Below are positions 46,704 through 57,650 of a DNA stretch of 64,000 bases, one piece after another. The notes under the pieces are model-generated. The model saw nothing but the letters and a program-made list of their open reading frames with translations, had not been told where the DNA came from and did no database searches. The stretch is from Casuarina equisetifolia (lineage: Eukaryota > Streptophyta > Magnoliopsida > Fagales > Casuarinaceae): positions 14,097,258 through 14,161,257 of the forward strand of contig CM052354.1 in NCBI GenBank assembly GCA_028551475.1. The letters run 5' to 3'. The position numbers and the translations under genes were made by a program. Each line of letters begins with the position of its first letter. The first letter of the stretch is position 1.

Positions 46704-47075
46704 TGTTAGGATCCCTCCTATTATGGCAAGACAGATGGCTAAGTAAGGACAGAAGTGACATTTAACTCAAGGGCAAAAGGGAGAATTAGCAGCGGAGGGA
46801 GCGTAAAGAGGCAGGAAGGCCGAAGGACTCATCATCGAGAATCCCTTGTCTTGTATCGCCTTCTAGCTGTAACGTAATGTAGGGTTATCTGTAATGGTAG
46901 TGGCAGTTCGTATCAGTAGTTTAGTGCTAGTTTAGCGTAACCTAGCAAACACTGTTCTCTTGTGATCCTTGGAAGTTTTGTACTCAGGATATCATTGAAT
47001 TACAGGGGAGGTTCTGCTGAATTTTCTCTCATCCTTGCTCCTGTGTATGTTCCAAACTGAACCAGATCCCTAACA
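46704..47075 (+). repeat. 3' LTR of element D
   Basis: A 372-bp copy of 40577-40947, with about 11-12 substitutions, mostly transitions, and one single-base length difference. Confidence 0.95.
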
Positions 47076-47890
47076 TCATATCTTTGTGGAAGAGCTTGAA
47101 TTAATAGATCGGCTTCTTCCTCAACAAATCCACGTGATTTTGGCTTTTGAAACTCTTGATTCTGTCACTTCTTGCCTAGTCACTGAAACGGGTCACGTAT
47201 AACCCCATCGGGTCACAAAAGACATCATGGGTCAAGCACCTTTGATCTTCTCTACGTGGTTAAGTTGCAAGATCTTTGTTGAGAGGTTCTTCTTATCTCA
47301 GATCTCTGTGGGTTACGTTGATTTTCTTCACCATCAGAGCTCGTCATTGGTCGACATGGAAGCAGGCAGTCGAGCGGGTCGCAGGCATGTCGTGTAGAAG
47401 CTTCTGTTAGGTTACGCAATGAGCAAACAGATCGCACGCGGGTCTTGTACACAGACTGGATCTCGAGCTTTCGAGTCATGGTTTGGGTTGCCAAAAAGCA
47501 TCTAGATCTTGGGTGATATTGGACTTGCGGTCTTATGAGATAGATCGCGCGGGCTTGCATGGACTTGGACTAGGTTCATGCACAATTGTTCGGGGCACGT
47601 AGCTTTGGGAACGGGTCTAGCTAGTGGGATAAGTATCAAGCCTTGATCTGAATGGTCCACCTCATCTGGGTGGCGCGGACAACATTAGGCCTTGATTTGA
47701 GTGGTCCACTTGATTTAATCCAAACTTAGCCAATCAATTTTTTACCTTTCTTGGATCTTTTTCATAAAAAAATATTCATGCATTAATTTTTTTATTAAAA
47801 TAATAAACAAACAATGATAAGAATATTTTCTTATTACAATTTTCTTTTTATCATCATCAAAATAATAATGAAATAATAATATTTCTAACA

Positions 47891-48745
47891 AGACTACAAT
47901 GATAGATTAGTTCATCCAAAATATTCAAATGTAATAATATTGCTAAAATATAATGAATATTAAATTCCATGGAAATATTCCTACTTCTTGCAATGTTTGG
48001 AGTTATTAAAAACTGACATTAGGCCCATCCTTCAAAAAATACTATCTCACAAGCCCTAAGACTTCATCCATTTTGATATATGCAACCTACTTCAGTTACA
48101 TCATTAAAAGAAAATAGATATTGTACTTGTTTCATAAATGACTAATCCAAATTTACATAGTTATATTCCATACAATCCCATGATGAATTCCTTAAGATTT
48201 TCACAAGCTTTCAATAATGTGTTGAGAAGCAACTCCAAAAAAATTAATTAATTAATTAGAAGCAATCAATATTATGGTGTTGCCAAATTTACTTCTCACA
48301 AAGGACATTTTTCAATGTACCTTAAGCCTGTATGTGCCATTCTAAAATTGATCCACAAAAAGAAAACATAGACATATAAACAAATATGGGCTTTCCATGT
48401 TACATCAAGGCCAAGTATCTCTTAAATAATGGGACTATGTCTTCAAGAGTGTAGCCCATATCATTAACAAGCTACCAAGCCTAATGATAGACAATAAAAC
48501 TCTTTGTGAAAAATTATTTAATCAAACACCCATTATTTCACATTTTAAAATTGTTAGGTGTTTGGTTTACTCATATCTATGGCTTTATACACATTACTAG
48601 TTAAGCAATTGTTTTACAACTTGTGTATTTCCTAGATATCTAGTAGGATACAAGGGTTGTTGTTACCTTTGCTCACAAACTAATAAAATATTTATTGTGA
48701 TAGACACCATATTTGATGAACACAAATTTCCATTTCATCAAAGAG
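47891..48745 (+). pseudogene. Integrase of element G
   Basis: NDRLVHPKYSNVIILL near 47900 is the pre-integrase RLGHPS block (His to Asn, Gly to Val). SKFTWLYSIQSH near 48146 is in the catalytic core, and SHFKIVRCLVY near 48540 corresponds to SHLKVFGCLCY. VGYKGCCYL and FDEHKFPFH near 48650-48740 end the domain. Stops occur every 20-40 codons. Confidence 0.8.
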
Positions 48746-48959
48746 AAAAGGAAAAAGAAATAAAAAAAATCTGTACACCTTCTTTCATTCCTTTACCTTA
48801 CTTTGTGCCTATTTCTTTAGAACATTCTTATATTCCTTCATGTATAGTCCATAATGGACTCCAATCACAATGAAATCAATCATCACCACAATTGTATGAA
48901 TGTCCACAACCAAATAATGGGGCATTACCCACTTCTTCATCCATTACAACATAACCACC

Positions 48960-50452
48960 ATTTCAACACCAAATGGTAACACATCTTAAAGGTGGCACAA
49001 GCTCAAGACGTACAAGAACATGTAATTATGTATCTATGATGATTGGCTGTAAAAAAAGAAACAAATGCAATTATATGTATGGTCTCATTGCTTCTATGCA
49101 TTATTATGTCAAACAACACAATTATATAGAAGCATCTAAAGATCCTAATTGGCACAAAGCTATGACAAAAAAATATATTGCCCTACTTAAAAGTCAAACT
49201 TGGGAGCTAATTCTCCAACCATCACATATTATACCTACCGGATGCAAATAGGTGTACAAAGTCAAATTAAAACCTAATGGTTCCCTTGATTGCAATAAAA
49301 CATGATTTGTTGCTAAATGATTCCATCAACATCCTGGCATTAACTATACTAAAACCTTTAGTCCTATTGCCAAACTTGTTATAGTACAAATAATCATCAC
49401 ACTTTCCTACATTTAAGTATGGACTATCAAACAATTCAGTGCCAAAAATGCTTTCCTAAATGGCAAGATAAATGAAGATGTATATATGCAATAGTCATAA
49501 GGATCTATTGATTCAAATAAACCCTAATTTGTGTGTCATTTAAAATGATCATTCTATAGACTAAAACAATCTTTTTGAGCCTAGAATCATAAACTTAGTC
49601 ACTTTTTAAAATGCATTAGTTTTACAATTTCCAAGGCCAATTCTTTGTTATTTACCTTACACATCTACTTACAGTGTTTCTCTTAGTGAATGTCAATGAT
49701 GTAATTTTTACTAGTAGCTCTAATGCTCCTTTCTCATAAACCCTCAATCAACTTCAAAATAAATTTGATATATGGATTTGGGAAAATTTACACTATCTCA
49801 TAAGCATTGAAACCCAATATTCAATATCTTGCACAAATGGCTAAAGCTTATGGCATTTCTACACCATATGCCATTGGCTAACCTTAATCAATCCATGATG
49901 GTGAACCATACCTACATCCCACATATTATAATAGTATTGTCAAATCTCTTTAATACTTAACACTTACTTGGCTTGATATATCCTATGCAATTAATGTAAC
50001 ATGCTAATGTATGCATGCTCCTACAATAACTCATTGGACATTTATCAAAGACACTTTCCATTTTCTTGCAAATACACCTTAAAATGGAATTCAAGTCATA
50101 AAAACCTTGACCTACAATCTTAATGCCTATTATGACATAGGATGGATAAATGATTGTGGTGATTGAAAAACGAAAGGGGTATATTATATTTTTCTTGGAC
50201 CAAATCTAATTTCCTAAAGCTTTTGCAAACAAAAAATGGTCACTCATTCAAGCAATGAAGCTAAATTCAAAAGAATTATGGATGTCATTGCTAAAATCAT
50301 ATAGATTGAAGTACTACTTCAAGATCTACATGTACATCTCACTCAAACACCACTCTTTGATGTAACAATTTATTTGCACTATACTGTCAACAAATCCAAT
50401 TCTCCACATTAAAACAAAACATGTTAAAATTGACTTCTATTTCGTTCATGAG
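48960..50452 (+). pseudogene. Reverse transcriptase and first part of RNase H of element G
   Basis: HYYVKQHNYIEASKDPNWHKAM and LLKSQTWELI open the copia RT near 49100. Further on are HQHPGINYTKTFSPIAKLV (INY-ETFSPV in intact copies), SAKNAFLNGKINEDVYM, and LQNKFDIWI. The RNase H part has a SSNEAKFKRIMDVIAKI block near 50250. It stops at His-Glu 50452, where solo LTR F inserts. Confidence 0.8.
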
Positions 50453-52172
50453 TGTTAGATCCTATAGCAATCTAAGAGGAGGGATGAATTAGGTTTATCA
50501 AAAATAGTTTTGTCTTTTTTGTTTTTCTTATGTGATGCAATTAAGGCAGCAAGTAAATAAATCACACAAAACATAATCATACAAAAACAAGTATATTTGG
50601 TATGTGGTTCGGCTCAAGCCACCTCAATACCTACTCCACCCCACTTTAACAACAACCTATTAGAGTCACTCTCCAATCAATTAACAAATTGATTACAAGA
50701 GAGAACCACTCCCCCAATCCTAGTTACAAATTCTCTCCCAAGAATTTCAATAATAAATAACAATTAAGTACAAATTTTGAATTCAATTTCTGTAAGATAT
50801 GAATTTAAGTTTAGAAGTTTCAAATAAGTACTAAAGACTTAATACTGAATGATATGGACAAAAGCCCCAAATTCACATGAACTTTAGCATTGTTCACTTA
50901 TATGAAATTAACTCAAATAAGATATAAATCAAAGAGCAATCTAATTTCTTAATAAATGTATTAAAGTAGTAATGAGCTCTAAGTAGAATCAGTGAAATGT
51001 AGAACCAATTTCTTGAGTTTGAAGAGCTTGAGAGAAAAGTATGATTTGTTGTAAACAAGTTTTCTTTCTTTGTAATTTTTAAACCTAAATAATAGTGAGT
51101 ATGATGCTCTTAAATAGCCTTAAAGCAACTTACATTTCACCTACAAAGAGCTGTTCTGATACCTATGAAACACATCACTTCTTCTTCCTGTTGAAGCCTT
51201 GATATTCATCTTTTTTGTCTTCATTTTGAGTTGTTAAGAAAGGAAGGTAAAGTTGTGCTCTATCTTTAAAATCATTCAAAATCATGCTCTAAAATGCCAC
51301 CATTTCATATATAACTTAAGTTATTAAATTGGAGCTTCACGAACCAAAAAAAGGTTACCAAGTTAAGTTTCTGGGTCTCTCTTGAATTCTCCTTAATCCT
51401 CTTCAATCTTGAAGTAAACCTCTGTGGGTGTTTCACAGATTGATAAAACAGCTTATTACTCATAAAAGCTTCATGATTTCATCTTTAGAAACTCTCTAAT
51501 CTACTTCCAACTCTCTTTTAATCAATTAGGTCACAAATTACAAAGAACTTCTTAATCTCTTCAAACTAATCTTCTCTAGGTAGTGGGTCTTTGATTTTTC
51601 TTCACATATTAGTTCCACTCTTTGTTAGCTTGCAAATGATACCTTTTTTAGCTTGAATGGAGTAGTTTCCAGCAACCAAAATTGACGGCAAGTATGGGGT
51701 GTTTCTAGGCATCGAACGCGAGTCAAATACTAGTTCACGGCTCACTAGGTTGCGAGTGCAGGTTACTTAATCGTGTCACAGGTCGCTCATGCGAGCAGGC
51801 TTCACAGGTCACTTAATTCAGGTTTCGTCCATGCAAGCTCATGCCTTTGGGCTGGGCTCGTGAAACACTGCGAATTGGATCAAGTCATGTGCAGGAGAGC
51901 TGGATCACGCAGGCCTGGGTAGAACGCATTGGGTCTTGTTTGCGTAGGCTGGATTGTGTACATAGTTCTGGGCTTTGCCAATGAACTTGGGCTACGTATG
52001 TTTATTAACTCATTTCCTACAAAAAAAAATGGTCTAATATTAATAATACCAATATATAAATAAACCATTTATTATAATATTTTCATATAACAATTCCAAT
52101 ATTATAATATTTATTAAGACCAATATATCAAGTAATGCTATTTATATTTCATCATCAAAATATATTCCAACA
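50453..52172 (-). mobile_element. Solo LTR F (Sirevirus-like), perfect TSD ATGAG
   Basis: A 1720-bp LTR from TGTTAGATCCTATAGC to ATATTCCAACA, flanked by ATGAG at 50448-50452 and 52173-52177. The TATGTGGTTCGGC block is at 50601. A segment at 51540-51990 aligns with E at 38345-38780 (TAGTGGGTCTT ... GGTCAC/GGTCGC units). Confidence 0.9.
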
Positions 52173-52330
52173 ATGAGCAAATCCAAACCAAAAGGCTTCC
52201 CATCCACTTCATCTCATCAATTGATCAAATGAAAGACATCTTCACAAAAGGCCTTTCCTACATAAAATTGACAACATTTCAGAACAAGTTAAAGTGATAA
52301 CATTTTAAAATTTTGTGGCCTTTTGGGAAG
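52173..52330 (+). pseudogene. RNase H C-terminus of element G
   Basis: The frame QIQTKRLPIHFISSIDQMKD followed by IFTKGLSYIKL lines up with the copia end block Q----I-----S-DQ-ADIFTKPLS. It continues the sentence broken at 50452, with the TSD supplying the overlap. Confidence 0.85.
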
Positions 52331-53294
52331 CAAAATGATAACATTTCAAATCGTTGCTATGACTCATTCGATCATTCATTTGTTGTTGACATGTAGTTGA
52401 TATTCCTGTGAGACTTTTGTAAAACGTTCAAATAGATTGAAAAATATTTTATAGTATTGACTATTTGCTATATTATTCCAATAACTAGAGGTTTTAGATT
52501 GTGTTCATTAGTAAATAAGATATTTTGGGTGAAGCCTTAATCTCACATTAATTTAGGGGTTTTTTTGGTGCAAATTTCTGGGTGAAATTGAAGTGCCTTG
52601 TAACATAGTTGTTGTGAAATTGTTAATTCAAGACATATTAAGTGAAATCCTTCAAATTAGGATTTCTAGCTAGTAATGATTTGTAAGGCTACTTCAAGTG
52701 CTTGAAGCACTGTTTGGTGTATTTGTAAAGTGTTGAGGGCATGGGTTCTATAGTTGGTTCATTATCAAATCTAGCATCATGAATTTTTTTTTAAAAACTC
52801 CTTTATGTTAGGATCATCATGCATTACCACTAAGTCAAAAGTTATAAGTAATAGGCAAGTGCATTATCTTATTATCTTAACACTCCTACATAGGTCATAC
52901 TAACCATTTGGGCTTAGGTATTTGGGCTAGCCCATAGGGCTTCCTCCACACTAGGTTCACTTGGACCCTTCTCTACAAGTAACTCTTGGCAACATAAAAT
53001 CCCACATTGAGTGGTGGACATGCATGAAGCGTTGCATCTGACTATGCACTAGGTGCCATAGTTTAGGTGATCACATTCGAGCACAAGGAAAATGTTGAGC
53101 TAAATAAGCTCCACACTTTACTCACTATTTCATTGATTTACTAGTTGAACTATCTTTATTTGTTAAATCAATTATAAAATTGAAATGATAGCAACTAATC
53201 TTTATAGATAAATTTCTAGAAATTCAATTCAATCCCTTACTTGAGCTACCTTTAAATTTATTAGACCATTGAAGACTTCGTAAAGAGTTGAGTT

Positions 53295-53440
53295 TGTTAG
53301 GAATATTGTTATTTCTTAGTTATTTTGATGATAACAAAAATGTAAATATATTTAAAATTATTTTTTTTTCATACTAGAAAAAAGGTTTGCCAAAAATAAT
53401 TTTTTGTCACTTATTCCAAAAAGTATTTTAGGATACATTT
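53295..53440 (+). repeat. Possible LTR start fragment related to E and H
   Basis: TGTTAGGAATATTGTTATTTC then TATTTTGATGATAAC match the reverse complement of the right ends of H (47840-47890) and E. The rest of the LTR is absent. Confidence 0.42.
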
Positions 53441-53600
53441 TGTAACTCATTTGACACTACCATCCCCTACCATGCTAAAACCTTCAAAATGGTGAGGAGT
53501 TAGACTACTTGAACTTGATCCGCCTACCACCCTATCCACAGACAGTCCCCATTAACCACGTGTAATTTATACCTCATAAAACAGAAGCCTTCAATGTGTT
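53440..53600 (+). pseudogene. Possible Ty3 integrase scrap
   Basis: One frame gives FKMVRS followed by SAYHPIHRQSP, reminiscent of the SAYHPQTDGQ block of gypsy integrases. It is too short and broken for a firm call. Confidence 0.22.
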
Positions 53601-54859
53601 GCTAGCGCTATTGTTCATATCCATTCATTGAAGTCACGAAGGGTTAATTGTGGGCATGCATAAGCTTCAATAGTGGATCAAAATTGACTCCATGCTAATT
53701 GGTCAATCCTTCTCCGATTCCAAAGGCAAGCAATAAAAAAAAAAAGGAAAGAAAAGAAGAAAGAAATAACTATTTATTTGCTGTTTATTAGAATTTATTT
53801 TATTGGTTGGTTTTTTGGTGAAGTTTACAATGTAGTGTAATATTTGGGCGGATTTGTACTATAATTTGGTTAGTTTAAGACTATTATTTGAACTAGTGAG
53901 AGGAAATTATACAAACATATATGTTAGTACCTTTGTGCATAGGTAGGTGACACGTGGTGTATGGAAGGCCAAAAAGGAAAGTTCATGGATGGGCAAAAAT
54001 GATACGTGACTGGGGCTTCCAAGGAGAACAACAAAAGGAGAAAGAGTAGCATAGCATCATCTAAAACCTGTAGAATATCTTTTATCTTAATAGACTTGGT
54101 AGAACATAGTAGATTTGCATTGTGTAGATCTAGTAGTAACTTGTAGCCTATAATCAATGGTTTGATATGGTTTATAGTTCTTGTAGTTGTAGTTGATGTT
54201 GGTAGTATAGTTTGAAGTTGCAGAACAATATTTTGTATTCTAGAAAAGCTTGCAATATACATGATTTCCCAATGTTTTGGGTTGTTATTATGATTAGGAT
54301 TCTTGTTCCTAACACATAGCCATCTGTCTAATAGCACTTGATAAGTAAATTTCAAAGGGTAAATGCAACATACAAGTACATCTTTAGTGGAAGTAGGTAG
54401 AGTTTCTCAACTTCGTTATATTGAGTAGATAATTGAGCCTTCAATAAAGGTATTGCCAAACTCCCGCCTTTCTAATTAGTTGGCTACTAATTTATATTTT
54501 TCTGTTGGTCAAGCTATTCTAAAGAATAAATCTTAATAGTGAAGAGTTTGAGATTAGAGACATAAGGAGAGCCAAGACCTTTGAAGGTTTCAAAAAATCA
54601 TTAAGAGATAATAATGTTGAAGAAGTAAGGATAATGAAATTTGGATGAACAACCCTTGATCCTAGAGACATGGCTAAAGAAAGTGTAGCTTGAAAGGAAA
54701 AGGCACATATGGAAAAGGAAATTTAAGATAGTCTATTCATAGTACAATTAAAAAGTAAGAAACATAAGGAGAAGATAGAAGAGACAAGGAAGGAAACTTC
54801 TAAAAATAGAGTTAAACATAAAGAAAAACAAAATTCCTAGAGCAATATCATAGTAGGAG

Positions 54860-55600
54860 GATTAATGCAAAGTGCGTATATGACATACCAATCTCTAATG
54901 ATAACTGATGGAAGAATTAGGGTTGCTCCTCCTAAGGAAGTAATTGAGGGAGGTAGTAAATATTATGAAAATTATGTTATGGGCTTCTTGTTAGGATCAA
55001 GACTACCTTTCTTAATAGTGAAAGGAATTATGAAAAAACAATGGGAAAAAACAGAGTTTATTGGATACCTCCATAATAGATAATGGTTTTTTCTTCTTTG
55101 GATTCATTAATAAACAAAAGATGGAGTAATTGGAGTTTGTGATGTGATAGAAAAATCAATGTTTATCAAAAAATGGCAAAACACTATTAGATTATTGAAA
55201 GAGAAAATTACTCCAATACCAATTTGGACAAAACTTTTGAATGTTCCACATGCTCTACGAGATAAGAATGGTATAAGCTATGTAGTTAGTGCTATTTGGA
55301 AGCCACCATACATGAATAAGGCTATTAAATTAAAATAAAGGATATCATATGCTAAGGTGTGTGTTGAAATATATGCGAATTAAGGTATCATGTTATGGTC
55401 TATGTTGAAATAGATACAAATTGCTCCTTTCCAAATTCTTTTGAAATTGACATGGGAAATAGTGCTTTCTTTAAGGTATTGGTTGCTCAATATATATAAA
55501 AGGCATGATCGTTTTGGACATAAGAAATGTAATGCAAAAAAGGAAGGATATGTAGATCCCAATGACAAAGGTCCTATTGCAACATAACTCAATAGAACAA
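54860..55600 (+). pseudogene. LINE ORF1 remnant (DUF4283-like, CCHC-type)
   Basis: YVMGFLLGSRLPFLIVKGI and KKQWEKTEFIGYLHN match the start of the DUF4283 domain of plant LINE ORF1. WFFLLWIH and FIKKWQNTI (normally L-L--W) lie next, then ITPIPIWTKLLNVPHAL and YVVSAIWKPPYMNK (VPVW-KL--IP, SAIG-PL in intact copies). RISYAKVCVEIYAN follows. A DRFGHKKCNA scrap near 55510 is what remains of the knuckle. One stop every 60-70 codons. Confidence 0.78.
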
Positions 55601-55919
55601 CTTAGCAAGAGGACAGGGATTACGAATATGGGGATCAAGGTATTGTATAATTGAGAATAGTTCCCAAAAGCATGATATAAAGTCTACCATAAAAGAGATA
55701 AATAAGTCACAAAGCCTAAGTGCTAGCATAGATAAAAGCAATACATCATGTAAAAGTGGCAAGAGAAATAAAAGAAGCCTAATGAGGAATATAGTTAAGG
55801 AGGATAACGCTAGTAACATATTTATTACTTGATGAATAGCCCTTAAGAATCAAGTGAAGAAAGTTACAATACAATGTAAGTTTTGAAAAAGAAAGTATCA
55901 AACCAGCAAATAAATGACT

Positions 55920-56950
55920 ATATCATCATGAAATGTAAGAGGCATGAACAAAGTCCTAAAAAAAAAGGAAGAGGAAAGGAATGCTATTTGAGACTACAAC
56001 AATTGATATTGTTATCAAGACTACAAAATAAAAAAGATAAAGCATAATGGGTGCCAAACTCTTGTTTTCCTTAATGGAAATTTACCCATAATTATAAAGA
56101 TAATGGGGATGGAAAGATTTGAATGGTATGAAAGAAGCATCAATTCAACATTATACTAATCAGTAGCTTCAAACAAATAGTGAACTTTAAAGTTGAAAAG
56201 GGGTAAGAAATATAATACTTATTTACAATTTATTTAGCAAATGCAGCTAATAAATGGAAAGCTCTATAAAGGAATCTTACACAATGCTACAAATTTTTTA
56301 CAAGCGATAATCCATGGCTACTTATGGGAGATTTCAATACTATAAGAAACCTAAATGAAAGGGTCAAGATGGTTGGTAGTTGGATAGAATGAATAAAAAA
56401 ATTCAACAAGTTCATAAATGATGTAGAATTTATATAACCAAGTTTTATAGGTCCTTTTCTATCATAGACAAATAAAGAAAAGGGAGTAGTGTTTAAAGGT
56501 AGTAAACTTGATAGATACTTAGTAAATACTGAATGAATACAAAAGCATGTGTTTTCCTCTATAAGGTTTAACACTGCTGGTTTGTTAGAACATAACCCTT
56601 ACATCATGAATGCTGGTAATACTAGACCAAGACAAAAAAGAGCTTTTAAAGTCTTCAACTTTTGGCCAATAAGCCCAAACTTTATGACAATAATAGAGAA
56701 TATATGAAAACAAAGGATAAAAGCACAACAATGTATAACATTAGAGGATTAATAAAGAAGACTTTAGAGACTTACCAAAAAGAATGGAGACAACAAAGAA
56801 ACAATTACAAGTAACACAAAAGAAGCTTTGTGATGCTCCTTTAAGTACACAACTACAAAATGAAAAAAAAGAATGGCTAGAAAAGTTAACGATATACAGC
56901 AAGCATGAAAAAATTCTTCTTTAATAGAAATCAAAGAATAAATGGTTGAA
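55920..56950 (+). pseudogene. LINE ORF2 endonuclease remnant
   Basis: NVRG-like wording at the start (near 55935) is degraded. NPWLLMGDFNTIRNLNER near 56310 is the plant LINE apurinic endonuclease block W---GDFN. PSFIGPFLS-TNKEKG and LDRYLVN correspond to the F-G--FTW-N ... LDR-LV- block. AFKVFNFWPISPNF and a Lys-rich linker follow. Confidence 0.75.
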
Positions 56951-57379
56951 ATAGGGTGATAGTAACGATAAAGTATTCTTCAAAATTATGATGCAAAGAA
57001 GAGCACAAAATCACATTGTAAGGATGGAAACAAGGGATGGGAAACTCAAGGAAGACCTTGAAGAGATCAAAACCAAGATAATAGGTTACTTTCAAAACAT
57101 GTTAAGGAAGGTAAATCAATAACAATTGCTGGAAGGGAAATTAAGAAAATGATTTTCAATTGAAATTCCAAAGGAAGTAAGGATAAGCCTTATAGCATAT
57201 GTTCAAAGGGAAAATGTAAGGAAATCCTTATGTCCTAATGGATATAATAGTTTATTTCTCAAGAAAGCTTGAAGTGTAATAAAGAGTGATGTAGAGGAAG
57301 TAACCATAGATTTTTTCAAGAAGCAAAAGTTACTTTGAAACATAAATTCCACGGTAATCTCCTTATCTCTAAAAAGACA

Positions 57380-57620
57380 AATACTACTAACATAAAAGAT
57401 CTTAGAACTTTCTCTTTTTGCAATATGTTATATAAAATCATACAAAGCTTTCTCTTACTTCATACATCCGTGTTAGATAGCTTTTGTTTTAGGTAGAAAC
57501 ATTAGAGAAACATACTTTTATATCAAGAACTAATGCATAATTATTACAAAGGTACACATAAAAAAAGGGTGGCCATTATTATGAAGGCATATAACGTAGT
57601 ATACTAGAATGCAATCTTAA
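57380..57620 (+). pseudogene. LINE ORF2 reverse transcriptase, N-terminal remnant
   Basis: FCNMLYKIIQSFLL near 57415 matches the RPISLCNVLYKII motif. SFCFR then a broken G-R-I--N block and LLYQELMHNYYK follow, as in AFVPGR-I-DN-LL-QEL. It ends near 57620 with a KAYNVVY block (KAYD-V-W in intact copies). Confidence 0.72.
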
Positions 57621-57650
57621 ATATATTAAAAGTTTGGTTATTTATCTTAA

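Larger units (their letters stand above)
40577..47075 (+). mobile_element. Ty3/gypsy element D (chromovirus-like), 6.5 kb, youngest complete element
   Basis: Near-identical LTRs 40577-40947 and 46704-47075, TSD TCAGA/TCATA, iMet-type primer site and polypurine tract are all present. Gag, CCHC knuckle, protease, RT, RNase H, integrase and a C-terminal chromodomain-like tail follow in gypsy order on the plus strand. About a dozen differences between the 371-bp LTRs (around 3%) make it the least diverged LTR pair here apart from the inverted LTRs of C, yet the coding region is broken by stops and frameshifts. It sits inside solo LTR H. Confidence 0.93.
39618..47890 (-). mobile_element. Solo LTR H (Sirevirus-like), TSD [G/A]GACT, carrying gypsy element D
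   Basis: Left part 39618-40576 and right part 47076-47890 together make a 1.77-kb LTR. The left end is TGTTAGGTATACTAGCC, the right end is ATAATATTTCTAACA, and there is a TGGTGGTTTGGCC block at 39760. GGACT (39613-39617) and AGACT (47891-47895) flank it. The right part holds the GGGTCAC/GGTCGCA-rich block shared with E and F. Confidence 0.85.
35400..52330 (+). mobile_element. Ty1/copia element G, heavily decayed, split by three solo LTRs
   Basis: Domains appear on the plus strand in copia order. They are the gag zinc knuckle (35515-35541 joined to 39081-39105), protease and pre-integrase (39215-39617), integrase (47891-48745), RT and RNase H (48960-50452) and the RNase H end (52173-52330). 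Insertions E, H and F fall inside domains and each is bracketed by a 5-bp repeat. No LTR of G could be found. The left limit is arbitrary: sequence from 35240 may already belong to its gag. Confidence 0.82.
52331..54559. other. Unassigned AT-rich region with two small retroelement scraps
   Basis: It holds no supported gene. The stretch at 53295-53440 resembles a Sirevirus-like LTR start and 53440-53600 a possible gypsy integrase scrap. A minus-strand open frame at 53924-54355 is Asn/Ile/Leu-rich and matches no domain I know. A purine-rich tract lies at 53735-53765. Confidence 0.5.
54560..57650 (+). mobile_element. L1-type LINE, decayed, truncated in the reverse transcriptase
   Basis: A DUF4283-like first ORF, an endonuclease core and the start of a LINE reverse transcriptase follow one another on the plus strand. 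No LTR or poly(A) tail was seen, and the RT palm motif F-ADD is missing, so the 3' end is lost. Stops and frameshifts are everywhere. Confidence 0.8.

Noticed and set aside
53924..54355. Minus-strand open frame of 143 codons
   Set aside because: Asn, Ile and Leu-rich with no domain, no homologous partner in the window and no splice or promoter context.
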